Of a stretch of 64,000 bases of DNA, positions 46,378 through 54,814 are shown piece after piece. Origin of the DNA: Streptomyces klenkii. Lineage in GTDB: Bacteria; Actinomycetota; Actinomycetes; Streptomycetales; Streptomycetaceae. The first letter of the stretch is position 1. Every line of letters starts with the position of its first letter. The stretch covers positions 372,001 through 436,000 of the forward strand of contig NZ_RBAM01000003.1 in assembly GCF_003626645.1 (NCBI RefSeq). Direction: 5' to 3'. The notes beneath the pieces are model-generated. The model searched no databases, was not told the DNA's origin, and saw nothing but the letters and a program-made list of their open reading frames with translations. A program made the position numbers and the translations under genes.

Positions 46378-47958
46378 ATGACTGCCACACGTCCGCGCGC
46401 CGCATGGATGACGGGGGTCCTCGCCTCCGCCGTCACGGCGGGCCTGCTGACCGCCGTTCCGGCTCACGCCGTCGCCGGCGAGCCGGTCGCCGACGGCGAG
46501 TACGCCTTCACGGCGAAGCTCGACATCAACGAGGGCTCGCGCAGCTGCTCCGCCACGCTCGTCCAGCAGGAGTGGCTGATCACCGCCGCCAGTTGCTTCG
46601 CCGAGGACCCGGCGAAGGGCTTCAAGGTGGCCCCCGGCGCCCCGAAGTGGAAGACGACCGCCACCATCGGCCGTACCGACCTCGCCCGTGAGGACAACGG
46701 CACGGTCGTCGACGTCGTCGAGCTCGTCCCGCGCGAGGACCGCGACCTGGTGATGGCCCGGCTGGCGAAGCCGGTCACCGGCGTCAAGCCCGTCAACGGG
46801 ATCACGACCTACCCCTCGCAGAAGGGCGACACCCTGCGGGCGGCCGGGTACGGCCGGACCAAGGACGAGTGGGTTCCCGACCGCCTGCACGCCGCCCGCT
46901 TCACCGTCGACTCGACCGACGCCACCACGCTGCGCGTCACCGGCGAGTCCCCGGATGCCGCCGTGTGCCAGGGCGACACGGGCGGCCCGCTCTTCGACCA
47001 GGTCAGCACGTTCCGCGTGCTGGCCGGCGTGCACAGCACCTCCGGCCAGGCGGGCTGCTTCGGCGCGGACGAGTCGGAGAAGCGCCGGACCGCGTCCGAG
47101 ACCCGTGTGGACGACATCGCGGGCTGGATCAAGGCCGTCGCCGCCCGCACCGTCCTCCCCCGGGTGAACTGGAAGGACGCCGTCCAGGTCGTTCCGGGCC
47201 ACTTCGTCGCGCACAACGGCAACGAGCGCTCTGACCTGTTCGTCGTCTTCGCCGACGGCTCGGCCAGCCTCTTCGAGGGCTCCGGCCAGGCCGACCCGAA
47301 GCTTCCCTTCTGGAAGGAGCACAAGCTCGCGGCCGCGGGGAGCTACTGGAAGGACGCGGAGGCCGTCACCTCCATCGGCGTGGGCTTCAACGACACGGAC
47401 GGGGTCGCCGTCCGCTGGAAGAGCGGCAAGCTCTCGACCTTCGAGGCGGTCAACGAGTTCGGCTTCGCCCGCGAGAAGACCCTGGTCTACCGCGACAGCT
47501 GGAAGAACGCCCGGTCCATCGCGGCCGGCAGCCACACCGACGAGTACCGGCGGGACGACCTGGTCGTCCTGTGGGCCGACGGCTCCACCTCGATGTACCC
47601 CGGCACCTCTGACAACGGCATCTCCAAGGAGATCCAGCTGACCCGCGCCGACAAGTCCCGGGAAGGCGCCCAGATCACCTCCGGCCGGTTCACCGGTCAG
47701 AAGGTGAACGACCTGGTCGTGCGCCTGAAGAACGGCAAGACGGACCTCTTCCCCGGCTTCGGCGCGAGCGGCTTCCGCGACGGCGTCGCCCTGCGCGGCG
47801 AGGGCTCGGCCTGGAAGTACGCCCAGCCGCTGGTGGCGGGCTCCTTCGGCGGCGGCAAGCGGGAGGCCCTCCTGGCGCGCTGGTCCGACGGCAACCTGAG
47901 CTACTACGCCGACGTGGACGCCTCCGGCGCCCGCAACGAGGTTCAGCTCGTCGGCTGA
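46378..47958 (+). CDS. Secreted trypsin-fold protein with altered catalytic residues and C-terminal propeller-like repeats
   Basis: The 526-aa secreted protein has a Sec signal (cleavage after AHA, about 32), a trypsin-like S1 domain (33-255) and five repeats of about 45 residues, each with a D/GK-type strand pattern (RSDLFVVFADG, RDDLVVLWADG, VNDLVVRLKNG). In the S1 domain, Asp123 (DRDLV) is kept, but the His position is Ser72 (TAASCF) and the Ser position is Thr201 (GDTGGP). It is therefore probably not a normal serine protease; a binding or lectin-like role is possible. Confidence 0.8.
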   Translation: MTATRPRAAWMTGVLASAVTAGLLTAVPAHAVAGEPVADGEYAFTAKLDINEGSRSCSATLVQQEWLITAASCFAEDPAKGFKVAPGAPKWKTTATIGRTDLAREDNGTVVDVVELVPREDRDLVMARLAKPVTGVKPVNGITTYPSQKGDTLRAAGYGRTKDEWVPDRLHAARFTVDSTDATTLRVTGESPDAAVCQGDTGGPLFDQVSTFRVLAGVHSTSGQAGCFGADESEKRRTASETRVDDIAGWIKAVAARTVLPRVNWKDAVQVVPGHFVAHNGNERSDLFVVFADGSASLFEGSGQADPKLPFWKEHKLAAAGSYWKDAEAVTSIGVGFNDTDGVAVRWKSGKLSTFEAVNEFGFAREKTLVYRDSWKNARSIAAGSHTDEYRRDDLVVLWADGSTSMYPGTSDNGISKEIQLTRADKSREGAQITSGRFTGQKVNDLVVRLKNGKTDLFPGFGASGFRDGVALRGEGSAWKYAQPLVAGSFGGGKREALLARWSDGNLSYYADVDASGARNEVQLVG

Positions 47959-47980
47959 CGAGCCGCCCCGCTCACGCGTT

Positions 47981-48008
47981 AGCATTGCTTGATTATTCAA
48001 GCAATGCT
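47981..48008. promoter_or_regulatory. Perfect 12-bp palindrome upstream of the DsbA-like gene
   Basis: AGCATTGCTTGA and its exact reverse complement are separated by TTAT. The element is AT-rich for this genome and lies 18 bases before GTG 48026, with no T run as a terminator would have. It fits a MarR- or TetR-type operator over the promoter. Confidence 0.65.
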
Positions 48009-48025
48009 GATGGAGTGAGTCTGCC

Positions 48026-48742
48026 GTGAAGGTCGAGATCTACAGCGACATCGCCTGCCCGTGGTGCCACGTAGGCAAGCGCCGCTTCGAGCAGGCGCTG
48101 GCCGCGTTCCCCGGTGCGGGCGATGTCGAGGTCGTCTACCGGCCCTTCCAGCTCGACCCGCACGCCCCCGAAGAGCCGCTCCCCCACCGCGAGGTGCTGG
48201 CCGCCAAGTACGGGCCGCAGTCCGTCGCCATGGACGACCACATCACGCGGCTGGGGGCGGACGAGGGGCTCACCTTCGACTTCGACACCGTCGTCGAGAA
48301 CAACTCCCTGCTGGCCCACCGCCTGCTGCGCTTCGTCCTGGAGCGGTACGGGCGGGAGGCCCAGGCCCGCCTCAAGGGCCGGCTCCTGGAGGCCCACTTC
48401 GGCGAGGGCCTCGACATCGGCGACCGCGAGCACCTCACGGACGCCGCCGTCACCGTGGGCCTGGACCGCGACCCCGTCGCCGCCTTCCTCGACGGCGGCG
48501 ACCTGCACGACGAGGTCCTGGACGAGATCGAGGAGGCGCGGCAGCGCGGCGTCACGGCCGTCCCGACGTTCGTCTTCGAGGGGCAGTGGGCGGTGCAGGG
48601 CGGCCAGGAACCGGCCACCTTCCTGAAGATCCTCCAGCAGGTCGCGGCGGAGACGGAGGCCGGGGCGGGAGCCGCCGAGGCCGGGACCGAGGCCGGCTCC
48701 GGCTCCGGCGAGGCCTGCGCGGACGGCGCCTGCGCGGTCTGA
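48026..48742 (+). CDS. DsbA-family oxidoreductase (FrnE-like)
   Basis: The 238-aa cytoplasmic protein has the thioredoxin active site CPWC at residues 11-14, the DsbA helical insert and the cis-Pro region TAVPTFVF. It lacks a signal peptide, as FrnE proteins do. These act as polyketide-related or stress-related dithiol oxidoreductases. The C-terminal tail is Ala/Glu/Gly rich with a CADGAC motif, an unusual extra pair of cysteines. GTG 48026 follows GGAG closely. A regulator-type palindrome lies just upstream. Confidence 0.88.
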   Translation: MKVEIYSDIACPWCHVGKRRFEQALAAFPGAGDVEVVYRPFQLDPHAPEEPLPHREVLAAKYGPQSVAMDDHITRLGADEGLTFDFDTVVENNSLLAHRLLRFVLERYGREAQARLKGRLLEAHFGEGLDIGDREHLTDAAVTVGLDRDPVAAFLDGGDLHDEVLDEIEEARQRGVTAVPTFVFEGQWAVQGGQEPATFLKILQQVAAETEAGAGAAEAGTEAGSGSGEACADGACAV

Positions 48743-48771
48743 GCCCGGCGCGGTCCGGGCCCGGCCCGGCG

Positions 48772-48990
48772 CTAGCCCTTCGCCGCGCCCCGCACCTCCA
48801 GCCCGTCGAGCAGCCGCTTCGTGGCCGCCGCCACGGCGGTCACGGCCTCCTCGAACACGGCCTGGTTGTGCGCGGCGGGGTGGTGGAACCCGGACACCTT
48901 CCGTACGTACTGCAAGGCGGCCGCCCGGATGTCCTCGTCCTCGACGGAGGGCGTCATCGGCGGGCGCAGGGTCTTGATGCTGCGGCACAT
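48772..48990 (-). CDS. DUF2277 family protein
   Basis: The 72-aa product matches DUF2277: MCRSIKTLRPP at the start and IRAAALQYVRKVSGF in the middle. It is small, soluble and of unknown function; the Cys2 position is conserved in the family as I know it. It is convergent with the DsbA-like gene and divergent from the F420 oxidoreductase gene. The longer in-frame extension to 49785 is a shadow of that gene. Confidence 0.85.
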   Translation of the reverse strand: MCRSIKTLRPPMTPSVEDEDIRAAALQYVRKVSGFHHPAAHNQAVFEEAVTAVAAATKRLLDGLEVRGAAKG

Positions 48991-49053
48991 GAGTCCAGTG
49001 TGCCGCCGGCTCCCTCGTCCGTGCGCGAACGGCAGCGTGACAGTATCGCTGTC

Positions 49054-49767
49054 ATGACTACTTCTGATGACGCGCAGACCGTGAAGAAGGCCCCGGCGAA
49101 GGACCCTTGGGAGCTGCCCGACGTCTCCGGCCTCGTGGTCGGCGTGCTCGGCGGCACCGGTGACCAGGGCCGCGGCCTCGCCTACCGGCTGGCCAAGGCC
49201 GGCCAGCGGGTGATCATCGGCTCGCGCGCGGCCGAGCGGGCGCAGGCGGCCGCCGGCGAGCTGGGCCTCGGCGTCGAGGGCGCCGACAACGCCGAGTGCG
49301 CGCGGCGCAGCGACATCGTGATCGTCGCGGTGCCGTGGGACGGCCACGCCAAGACCCTCGAGGGGCTGCGCGAGGAGCTCGCCGGCAAGCTCGTCGTCGA
49401 CTGCGTCAACCCGCTCGGCTTCGACAAGCAGGGCGCGTACGCCCTCAAGCCGGAGGAGGGCAGCGCCGCCGAGCAGGCCGCCGCCCTGCTGCCGGACTCG
49501 CGCGTCACCGCCGCCTTCCACCACCTGTCGGCCGTGCTGCTCCAGGACCCGGAGATCGACGCGATCGACACCGACGTGATGGTGCTGGGCGAGGCGCGCG
49601 CCGACACCGACGTCGTGCAGGCCCTGGCGGGCCGCATCCCCGGCATGCGCGGCGTCTTCGCCGGCCGGCTGCGCAACGCGCACCAGGTGGAGTCGCTGGT
49701 CGCCAACCTGATCTCGGTGAACCGCCGCTACAAGGCGCACGCCGGGCTGCGCGTCACCGACGTCTGA
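49054..49767 (+). CDS. fno: F420-dependent NADP oxidoreductase
   Basis: The 237-aa enzyme moves hydride between NADP(H) and coenzyme F420. A non-conserved head (1-25) precedes the Rossmann start VVGVLGGTGDQGRGLA, followed by IIGSRAAERA and IVAVPWDGH. The conserved block FHHLSAVLL and the C-terminal NRRYKAHAGLR fit NpdG/Fno proteins. It supplies reduced F420 for F420-dependent reductases, common in actinomycetes. It is monocistronic here. Confidence 0.9.
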   Translation: MTTSDDAQTVKKAPAKDPWELPDVSGLVVGVLGGTGDQGRGLAYRLAKAGQRVIIGSRAAERAQAAAGELGLGVEGADNAECARRSDIVIVAVPWDGHAKTLEGLREELAGKLVVDCVNPLGFDKQGAYALKPEEGSAAEQAAALLPDSRVTAAFHHLSAVLLQDPEIDAIDTDVMVLGEARADTDVVQALAGRIPGMRGVFAGRLRNAHQVESLVANLISVNRRYKAHAGLRVTDV

Positions 49768-49899
49768 CGGGCGGAGGGCGGGCACCCGGCGGCCCGGGGC
49801 GGCCGCCGCGGTGACGGGGCGGGGGGACGCGGGCGCGGCGCCTGAGCGACAATGGCCGGGATCGTGACCGTATGCGCCCCCGGACAGGAGCCGTCCCCC

Positions 49900-50094
49900 A
49901 TGCCCCGCCTCGCCCTCTACGCCCTCGCCGTCTGTGTCCTCTCGGTCGCGGCGGCCGTCGTCTCCTTCGCGCGGGGCAGCTGGCTCGGCATCGTCTGGAT
50001 CCTGCTGCTCGGCGTCTCGTCCAACATCGCCTGGTACTACGTGCGCAAGGCGAAGAACGACAAGGCCGCGGCCGCCGCCGACAAGGCCTCCTGA
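49900..50094 (+). CDS. Small membrane protein (64 aa)
   Basis: The product has two hydrophobic helices (about residues 4-22 and 28-46) and a basic, Ala-rich C-terminus (RKAKNDKAAAAADKAS) that should face the cytoplasm. ATG 49900 follows CAGGAG. No function is known to me. A convergent terminator hairpin starts at its stop codon. Confidence 0.7.
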   Translation: MPRLALYALAVCVLSVAAAVVSFARGSWLGIVWILLLGVSSNIAWYYVRKAKNDKAAAAADKAS

Positions 50095-50122
50095 CGGCGG
50101 CCCCGGCCCGCCGGCCGCCGTC
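50093..50122. terminator. Bidirectional terminator between convergent genes
   Basis: GACGGCGGCC (50093-50102) and GGCCGCCGTC (50113-50122) pair perfectly over 10 bases. It overlaps the stop of the small membrane protein gene and serves the convergent HTH gene as well. Confidence 0.7.
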
Positions 50123-50149
50123 TTCCGGACCGGCCCGGCCGGCCCGGCT

Positions 50150-51547
50150 TCAGCCCTCCTGCGGCGCCGGCTCCCAGCGCGGCGAGCCCGGCGGCCACTG
50201 GTACGAGGGCCTGCCCGCGGCGCCGCTGGTGCGGAAGGGCCTGCCCTGGTCGTCGATCCGCAGGACCCCGCGCCGGCCGCCGCTGGACCACTGCACCTCC
50301 AGGTACCAGGTGACGTCCTGGCGCTGGGCGGCCGCCTTGACGTAGAAGACCTCGGGGTCGGTCTCGCTCACCTTGTACGGGAAGTCGCGCTGCCCGGCCC
50401 TGGGCGCGGCGACCGGGCGGGCGGAGTCGAGGTCGACGCCGAAGGAGCGCGTCGCGACGTCGCCGCCGCAGCCGACGCCCGTCCTGTACTCGTTCCAGGC
50501 GAGCGGCGGCTTGGTGTCCTGCACCCGGACCTGGAGCCCTTCGAGGACGACGGTCTCCTTGCCGGTGCCCTGCAAGGTGATCTTGATGAACTGCTCGCCG
50601 GCCGGGACGGCGCCGAGCTCGGCCACCCAGCCGGGCGCGTCCGGCTCCCCGGGAGGCACCGGGACGGTGCCGGGCGACCGGTCGACCAGGAAGTGCTGCG
50701 TGCAGGGGTCTTCGTAGGCGTACGGCCGGACGTGGGCGGTCAGGGGAACGCCGGTGTTCTTGTCCGGGCCCGTTCCGCCGCCGGTCTCCGGCTCCGGGCT
50801 GCCGCCGGGGGACGCGGACGCGCCGGGCCTTCCGCTCTCCCCGCCCAGGCTCGGTGAGGGGGACGGCTCGGCGGACGGGCTGCTGCTGCCTTCCGTGCCC
50901 GGCTTCCCCGGCTCGGGCGCCCGCCCCTTCGCCGACGGGGCGGCTCCCACGATCCGGCCCTTCCCGTCGTCGCCGGGGCCGGAGCCGCCGCCCTTGCCGT
51001 CACCGCCGCCGAGCGTGACGGCGAGCGCCGCGGAGCCCAGGACGGTGACGGCCGCGGCGGCGGCGAGCGCCGCGAGGAGGGTCTTGCGGGACAGCCGCCG
51101 ACGCTGTGGCGCCGTCGGCTCGTCCGATGGAGCCACAGATGGCGCCACCGGCACCTCGGGCTCCTTCCGCGCCTCGGCGGCGTCCTGCGCTACGGGCTCC
51201 CCCGCCGCCGGCTCCACCTTCGCCGCGGAGTCTTTCGCCGCGGAGTCCTCCGCCGCCCCTTCCGCCTTCGCCGCAGGCTCCGCCTGCTGCTTGCGGCCGC
51301 GCGTCGCGTCCGCCACGATCCACCGCCGGTGGACCTCCATCAGCTCTTCCGGCGTGGCCTTGCACAGGCGGGCCAGCCGCTCGACCGGCGCGAACTCCGC
51401 CGGTACGGCAGTCCCGCTGCAATACCGGTGCAGCGTCGACGTACTGACATGCAGTCGCTTGGCCAGCACGCCGTAACTCAGGCCCGACCGCTCCTTCAGC
51501 GCCCGCAGCAGTTCAGCGAGATCGCCCGCCCCCACGTCACTCCCCAT
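50150..51547 (-). CDS. Membrane-anchored XRE-type DNA-binding protein with extracellular domain
   Basis: The 466-aa product has an N-terminal helix-turn-helix (about 8-75; [19 protein letters not shown]), an Ala/Glu/Pro-rich linker, one transmembrane helix (about 152-175), a long Gly/Ser/Pro-rich extracellular linker and a C-terminal folded domain of about 200 residues. DNA-binding head and outside sensor in one chain suggests one-component signalling across the membrane. ATG 51547 has GGGGG upstream. The target genes are unknown; the divergent DUF4232 lipoprotein is one candidate. Confidence 0.8.
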   Translation of the reverse strand: MGSDVGAGDLAELLRALKERSGLSYGVLAKRLHVSTSTLHRYCSGTAVPAEFAPVERLARLCKATPEELMEVHRRWIVADATRGRKQQAEPAAKAEGAAEDSAAKDSAAKVEPAAGEPVAQDAAEARKEPEVPVAPSVAPSDEPTAPQRRRLSRKTLLAALAAAAAVTVLGSAALAVTLGGGDGKGGGSGPGDDGKGRIVGAAPSAKGRAPEPGKPGTEGSSSPSAEPSPSPSLGGESGRPGASASPGGSPEPETGGGTGPDKNTGVPLTAHVRPYAYEDPCTQHFLVDRSPGTVPVPPGEPDAPGWVAELGAVPAGEQFIKITLQGTGKETVVLEGLQVRVQDTKPPLAWNEYRTGVGCGGDVATRSFGVDLDSARPVAAPRAGQRDFPYKVSETDPEVFYVKAAAQRQDVTWYLEVQWSSGGRRGVLRIDDQGRPFRTSGAAGRPSYQWPPGSPRWEPAPQEG

Positions 51548-51741
51548 CCCAGCCCCCCGTTCCAGGGAACGGCTGTTTTCCCAGGTCAAAGCCTATGCGG
51601 GCATTCCCGCGTCCCGAACTCCGCCGTATCGCTGGTCTCCGGGACGCCGTACCGCACAAGCTTTCGCCATCCAAGCACGCCGCTCCCCGCATCCGGTTGA
51701 ACGGCGCCCCGCCGCACCGCCCGTGAAGAAAGAGACCAGCC

Positions 51742-52488
51742 ATGCGCGCCTCCACCCGCCGAGTCCTCCCCCGCTCCCGCCCGTTCGCCACCGCGGGCCT
51801 GACGGCCGTCGCGCTCGCCACGCTCTCGCTCGCGGCGTGCAGCGGAAGCGGGAAGGGCGAGGGCGTACGTCAGGAGGGGGCCGCCTCCTCGCAGCCTTCC
51901 CAGCAGGGCCCGGGCGCCCTGCCCTCGGAGTCCTCGGGGTCGTCGGGGTCCCCGCAGGGCGGGCACACGTCCCAGGGCAAGCCGGCCGGGGAGAAGAACG
52001 GGGACAAGAACCGGCCGTCCGGCGCCACTCCCCACGGCACGCAGCGGGCCGGCACGACGCACGACCCGTACGCCCCGGAGAACCGCGTGCCCTGCACCGC
52101 GTCCAACACCGAGGTCACCGCTGCGCCCGTCCCCCGCCCGCTCAACCACATGCTGCTCACCATCACCAACACGGGTTCGAAGATGTGCGACTTGACGGGC
52201 TACCCCGTCGTGAAGTTCGAGGGCGCCCAGTCCGTCCCGCCGGTCATGGAGAACACCAAGCCGCAGGCGGTCACGTCCCTGCCGCCGGGCGGGAAGGGCT
52301 ACGCAGGCGTGATCCTGTCCGCGGGCGACGGCAGCGGCGGCGAGGGCTACACGGCGCAGAGCCTCGAAATCGGCTTCCAGGGCAGCGACAAGATGGCCGA
52401 GGCCGCCCTTCAGGCGAAGGGCGTGCACATCGACAACTCCCTGCGCGTCACGTACTGGGTGACGGACTCCGGGGACGCACTCTCCTGA
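51742..52488 (+). CDS. DUF4232 domain lipoprotein
   Basis: The 248-aa protein has a lipoprotein signal (lipobox LSLAAC, Cys33), a Ser/Gly/Pro-rich linker (about 35-110) and a DUF4232 beta-sandwich (about 115-245) with CTASNTEV and [17 protein letters not shown]. The domain is found on many actinobacterial surface lipoproteins; the ligand is unknown. It lies divergent from the HTH-membrane gene across about 190 bases. Confidence 0.85.
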   Translation: MRASTRRVLPRSRPFATAGLTAVALATLSLAACSGSGKGEGVRQEGAASSQPSQQGPGALPSESSGSSGSPQGGHTSQGKPAGEKNGDKNRPSGATPHGTQRAGTTHDPYAPENRVPCTASNTEVTAAPVPRPLNHMLLTITNTGSKMCDLTGYPVVKFEGAQSVPPVMENTKPQAVTSLPPGGKGYAGVILSAGDGSGGEGYTAQSLEIGFQGSDKMAEAALQAKGVHIDNSLRVTYWVTDSGDALS

Positions 52489-52515
52489 CCACCCTCCTCA
52501 CCTCACCGTCTTGCA

Positions 52516-52527
52516 TATGGCGCCATA
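52516..52527. promoter_or_regulatory. Palindrome in the P450 promoter region
   Basis: TATGGCGCCATA is a perfect 12-base palindrome, 50 bases before the preferred P450 start. TTGCAT at 52511 could serve as part of a -35 region. A regulator site is plausible. Confidence 0.4.
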
Positions 52528-52577
52528 ACGGTGCCACCATGACGTCACCGTACGCCACACCGCGACCGGAGGACTCC

Positions 52578-53789
52578 ATGGAACGCGCACTGCCCGCCCA
52601 GGCCGAGGCGACGCTGCCGACGGCCCGTCCCACGGGCTGCCCCTTCGACCCGCCCGCCGAGCTGGCCGGGCTGCGCGAGCAGCAGCCGCTGACGCGGATG
52701 CGCTACCCGGACGGCCACCTGGGCCGGCTCGCCACCGGCTACGCCACGGTCCGCGCGATCATGGCCGACCCCCGCTTCAGCGCGCGCTACGAGCTCATGC
52801 ACTACCCGCTCCCCGGAGGGCCCGAGGGCACCCTGCCGTCCGCGCCGGTCGGGGACATGACCGGGATCGACGCCCCCGAGCACACCCGCTACCGCAGGCT
52901 GCTCGCCGGGAAGTTCACCGTCCGCCGGATGGACGCGCTCACCGCGCGCCTGGAGGAGATCACCGCGGCGCAGCTGGACGCCATGGAGCGGCGGGGAGGC
53001 CCGCTCGACCTGGTCGAGGCGTTCGCGCAGCCCGTGCCCGCACTGATGATCTGCGAGCTCCTGGGGGTGCCGTACGCGGACCGGGAGGTCTTCCAGCGGC
53101 ACGCGGCGACGCTGATGGACCAGGACCGCTCCGTGGAGGAGATGCACGCGGCGATGACCGGGCTGCACGCGTACATCGAGACGCTGGTGGCCGCCAAGCG
53201 CGCCGCGCCCACCGACGATCTGCTCAGCGACCTGACCGCGACCGACCTCACGGATGAGGAGCTCACCGGCCTCGGCGCCTTCCTGCTGGGCGCCGGCCTC
53301 GACACCACCGCGAACATGCTCGCGCACGGCACCTTCGCCCTGCTGGGCAACCCGGACCAGCTCGCCGCCCTGCGCGCCGACCCCGGCCTCGCCGACGGCG
53401 CCGTCGAGGAGCTGATGCGCTACCTCACCGTCGCCCACACCACCGTGCGGTCGGCGCTGGAGGACGTCGAGGTGAACGGCCTGCTGATCAGGGCGGGCGA
53501 AACGGTCACCCTCTCCCTCCAGGCCGCCAACCGCGACCCGGAGCGCTTCCCCGGCCCCGACGCCCTCGACCTGAGCCGCAGGGCGATAGGACAGCTGGGC
53601 TTCGGCCACGGCGTCCACCAGTGCCTGGGCCAGCAGCTGGCCCGCGTCGAGATGCGGGTCGCCTTCCCGGCGCTCTTCGCCCGCTTCCCGTCGCTGCGGC
53701 TGGCCGTCCCGGCCGAGCAGGTGCCGCTGCGCACCCACTCGAACATCTACGGCGTGCACAGCCTCCCGGTCACGTGGGACGCGGCGTGA
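52578..53789 (+). CDS. Cytochrome P450
   Basis: The 403-aa soluble P450 has an I-helix [10 protein letters not shown], a K-helix ExxR (EELMR) and the heme loop [10 protein letters not shown] with Cys349 as the heme ligand. It should hydroxylate a small lipophilic substrate using electrons from a ferredoxin. No ferredoxin, reductase or biosynthetic cluster adjoins it. ATG 52578 follows CGGAGGA and is preferred over the in-frame ATG at 52539. Confidence 0.93.
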   Translation: MERALPAQAEATLPTARPTGCPFDPPAELAGLREQQPLTRMRYPDGHLGRLATGYATVRAIMADPRFSARYELMHYPLPGGPEGTLPSAPVGDMTGIDAPEHTRYRRLLAGKFTVRRMDALTARLEEITAAQLDAMERRGGPLDLVEAFAQPVPALMICELLGVPYADREVFQRHAATLMDQDRSVEEMHAAMTGLHAYIETLVAAKRAAPTDDLLSDLTATDLTDEELTGLGAFLLGAGLDTTANMLAHGTFALLGNPDQLAALRADPGLADGAVEELMRYLTVAHTTVRSALEDVEVNGLLIRAGETVTLSLQAANRDPERFPGPDALDLSRRAIGQLGFGHGVHQCLGQQLARVEMRVAFPALFARFPSLRLAVPAEQVPLRTHSNIYGVHSLPVTWDAA

Positions 53790-53816
53790 AGCGCGGCGTG
53801 GCCGCGGCATGAAGCG

Positions 53817-53854
53817 GCCCCGGGCCCGCACGGGGGGGGCGGGCCCGGGGCTTT
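53817..53854 (+). terminator. P450 terminator hairpin
   Basis: Perfect 13-bp arms (53817-53829 and 53839-53851) are followed by TTT. It lies 27 bases after the P450 stop and also faces the convergent protease gene. Confidence 0.9.
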
Positions 53855-53897
53855 CACCTACCGCGGCTCAGAAGGCTCAGGGAGCTCATCGGAAGGC

Positions 53898-54701
53898 TCA
53901 GAAGACGATGCCCGTCAGCGGCGGGATGTCCGGCGTCCCCTGCCAGAAGCGGAACAGCTCCCGGCCCCAGTACGTGTCCCACGGCGTGACGTCGACGGAC
54001 CGCAGCACCGCGTCGATCATGTCGAAGAACGCGTGGTTGACCTCGGGGATCCACAGGAAGCCGAAGACGGCCAGTATCCCGAACGGGGCGAACGGCTCCA
54101 CCTGGCGCCGCACCTTGTACGACAGCCACGGCTCGACGACCCCGTAGCCGTCCAGGCCGGGCACGGGCAGGAAGTTGAGGATCGCGGCCGTCACCTGGAG
54201 CTGGGCCATGAAGCCGAGGGCGTAGCGGAAGTTGTCCGGCACGCCGTCCATGGCGCCCAGCCAGAAGGGGGCCGTGACGACCACGGCGAACGCGGCGTTC
54301 GTCAGCGGGCCCGCGGCCGAGATCAGGCTGTGCTTGAGGCGGCCGCGGATGCGGTGGCGCTCGATGAAGACCGCGCCGCCGGGCAGGCCGATCCCGCCCA
54401 TGATCACGAAGATGACCGGCAGCACGATGCTCAGCACGGCGTGCGTGTACTTCAGCGGATTCAGCGTCAGGTAGCCCTTGGCGCCGACCGTGAGGTCGCC
54501 GCCGTGCAGGGCCGTGCGCGCGTGCGCGTACTCGTGCAGGCACAGCGACACGATCCAGCCCGACACGACGAACAGGAAGACGGCGAAGCCCGGGCTCGCC
54601 GAGTAGTCCGTCCACACCGCCCATATGGAGACCGCCATGATGGCGACGAGGGCGAGGAAGACGGGGCTCACGCGCCGTTCGCCGCGGGTCGCTGTCGACA
54701 T
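53898..54701 (-). CDS. Site-2-type intramembrane metalloprotease (M50-like)
   Basis: The 267-aa polytopic protein has about six helices, the zinc motif HEYAH at about residues 56-60 and NFLPVPGLDGYG, the second zinc-ligand Asp region. These are the hallmarks of rhomboid-like site-2 proteases that cut membrane-bound regulators. No anti-sigma partner is adjacent. ATG 54701 has AGGAG seven bases upstream. It is divergent from the AfsR-like gene by about 110 bases. Confidence 0.87.
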   Translation of the reverse strand: MSTATRGERRVSPVFLALVAIMAVSIWAVWTDYSASPGFAVFLFVVSGWIVSLCLHEYAHARTALHGGDLTVGAKGYLTLNPLKYTHAVLSIVLPVIFVIMGGIGLPGGAVFIERHRIRGRLKHSLISAAGPLTNAAFAVVVTAPFWLGAMDGVPDNFRYALGFMAQLQVTAAILNFLPVPGLDGYGVVEPWLSYKVRRQVEPFAPFGILAVFGFLWIPEVNHAFFDMIDAVLRSVDVTPWDTYWGRELFRFWQGTPDIPPLTGIVF

Positions 54702-54814
54702 ACCTGTGCTCCTGTGAGTGGGGCCGTGACGTACCGGGAGGTACCGGGGTGACGGTACTTGCTCCACCCCTCCTGCCCGTAACCCGGCCGGGCGGGGCGG
54801 GAGAGAATGGGCGG

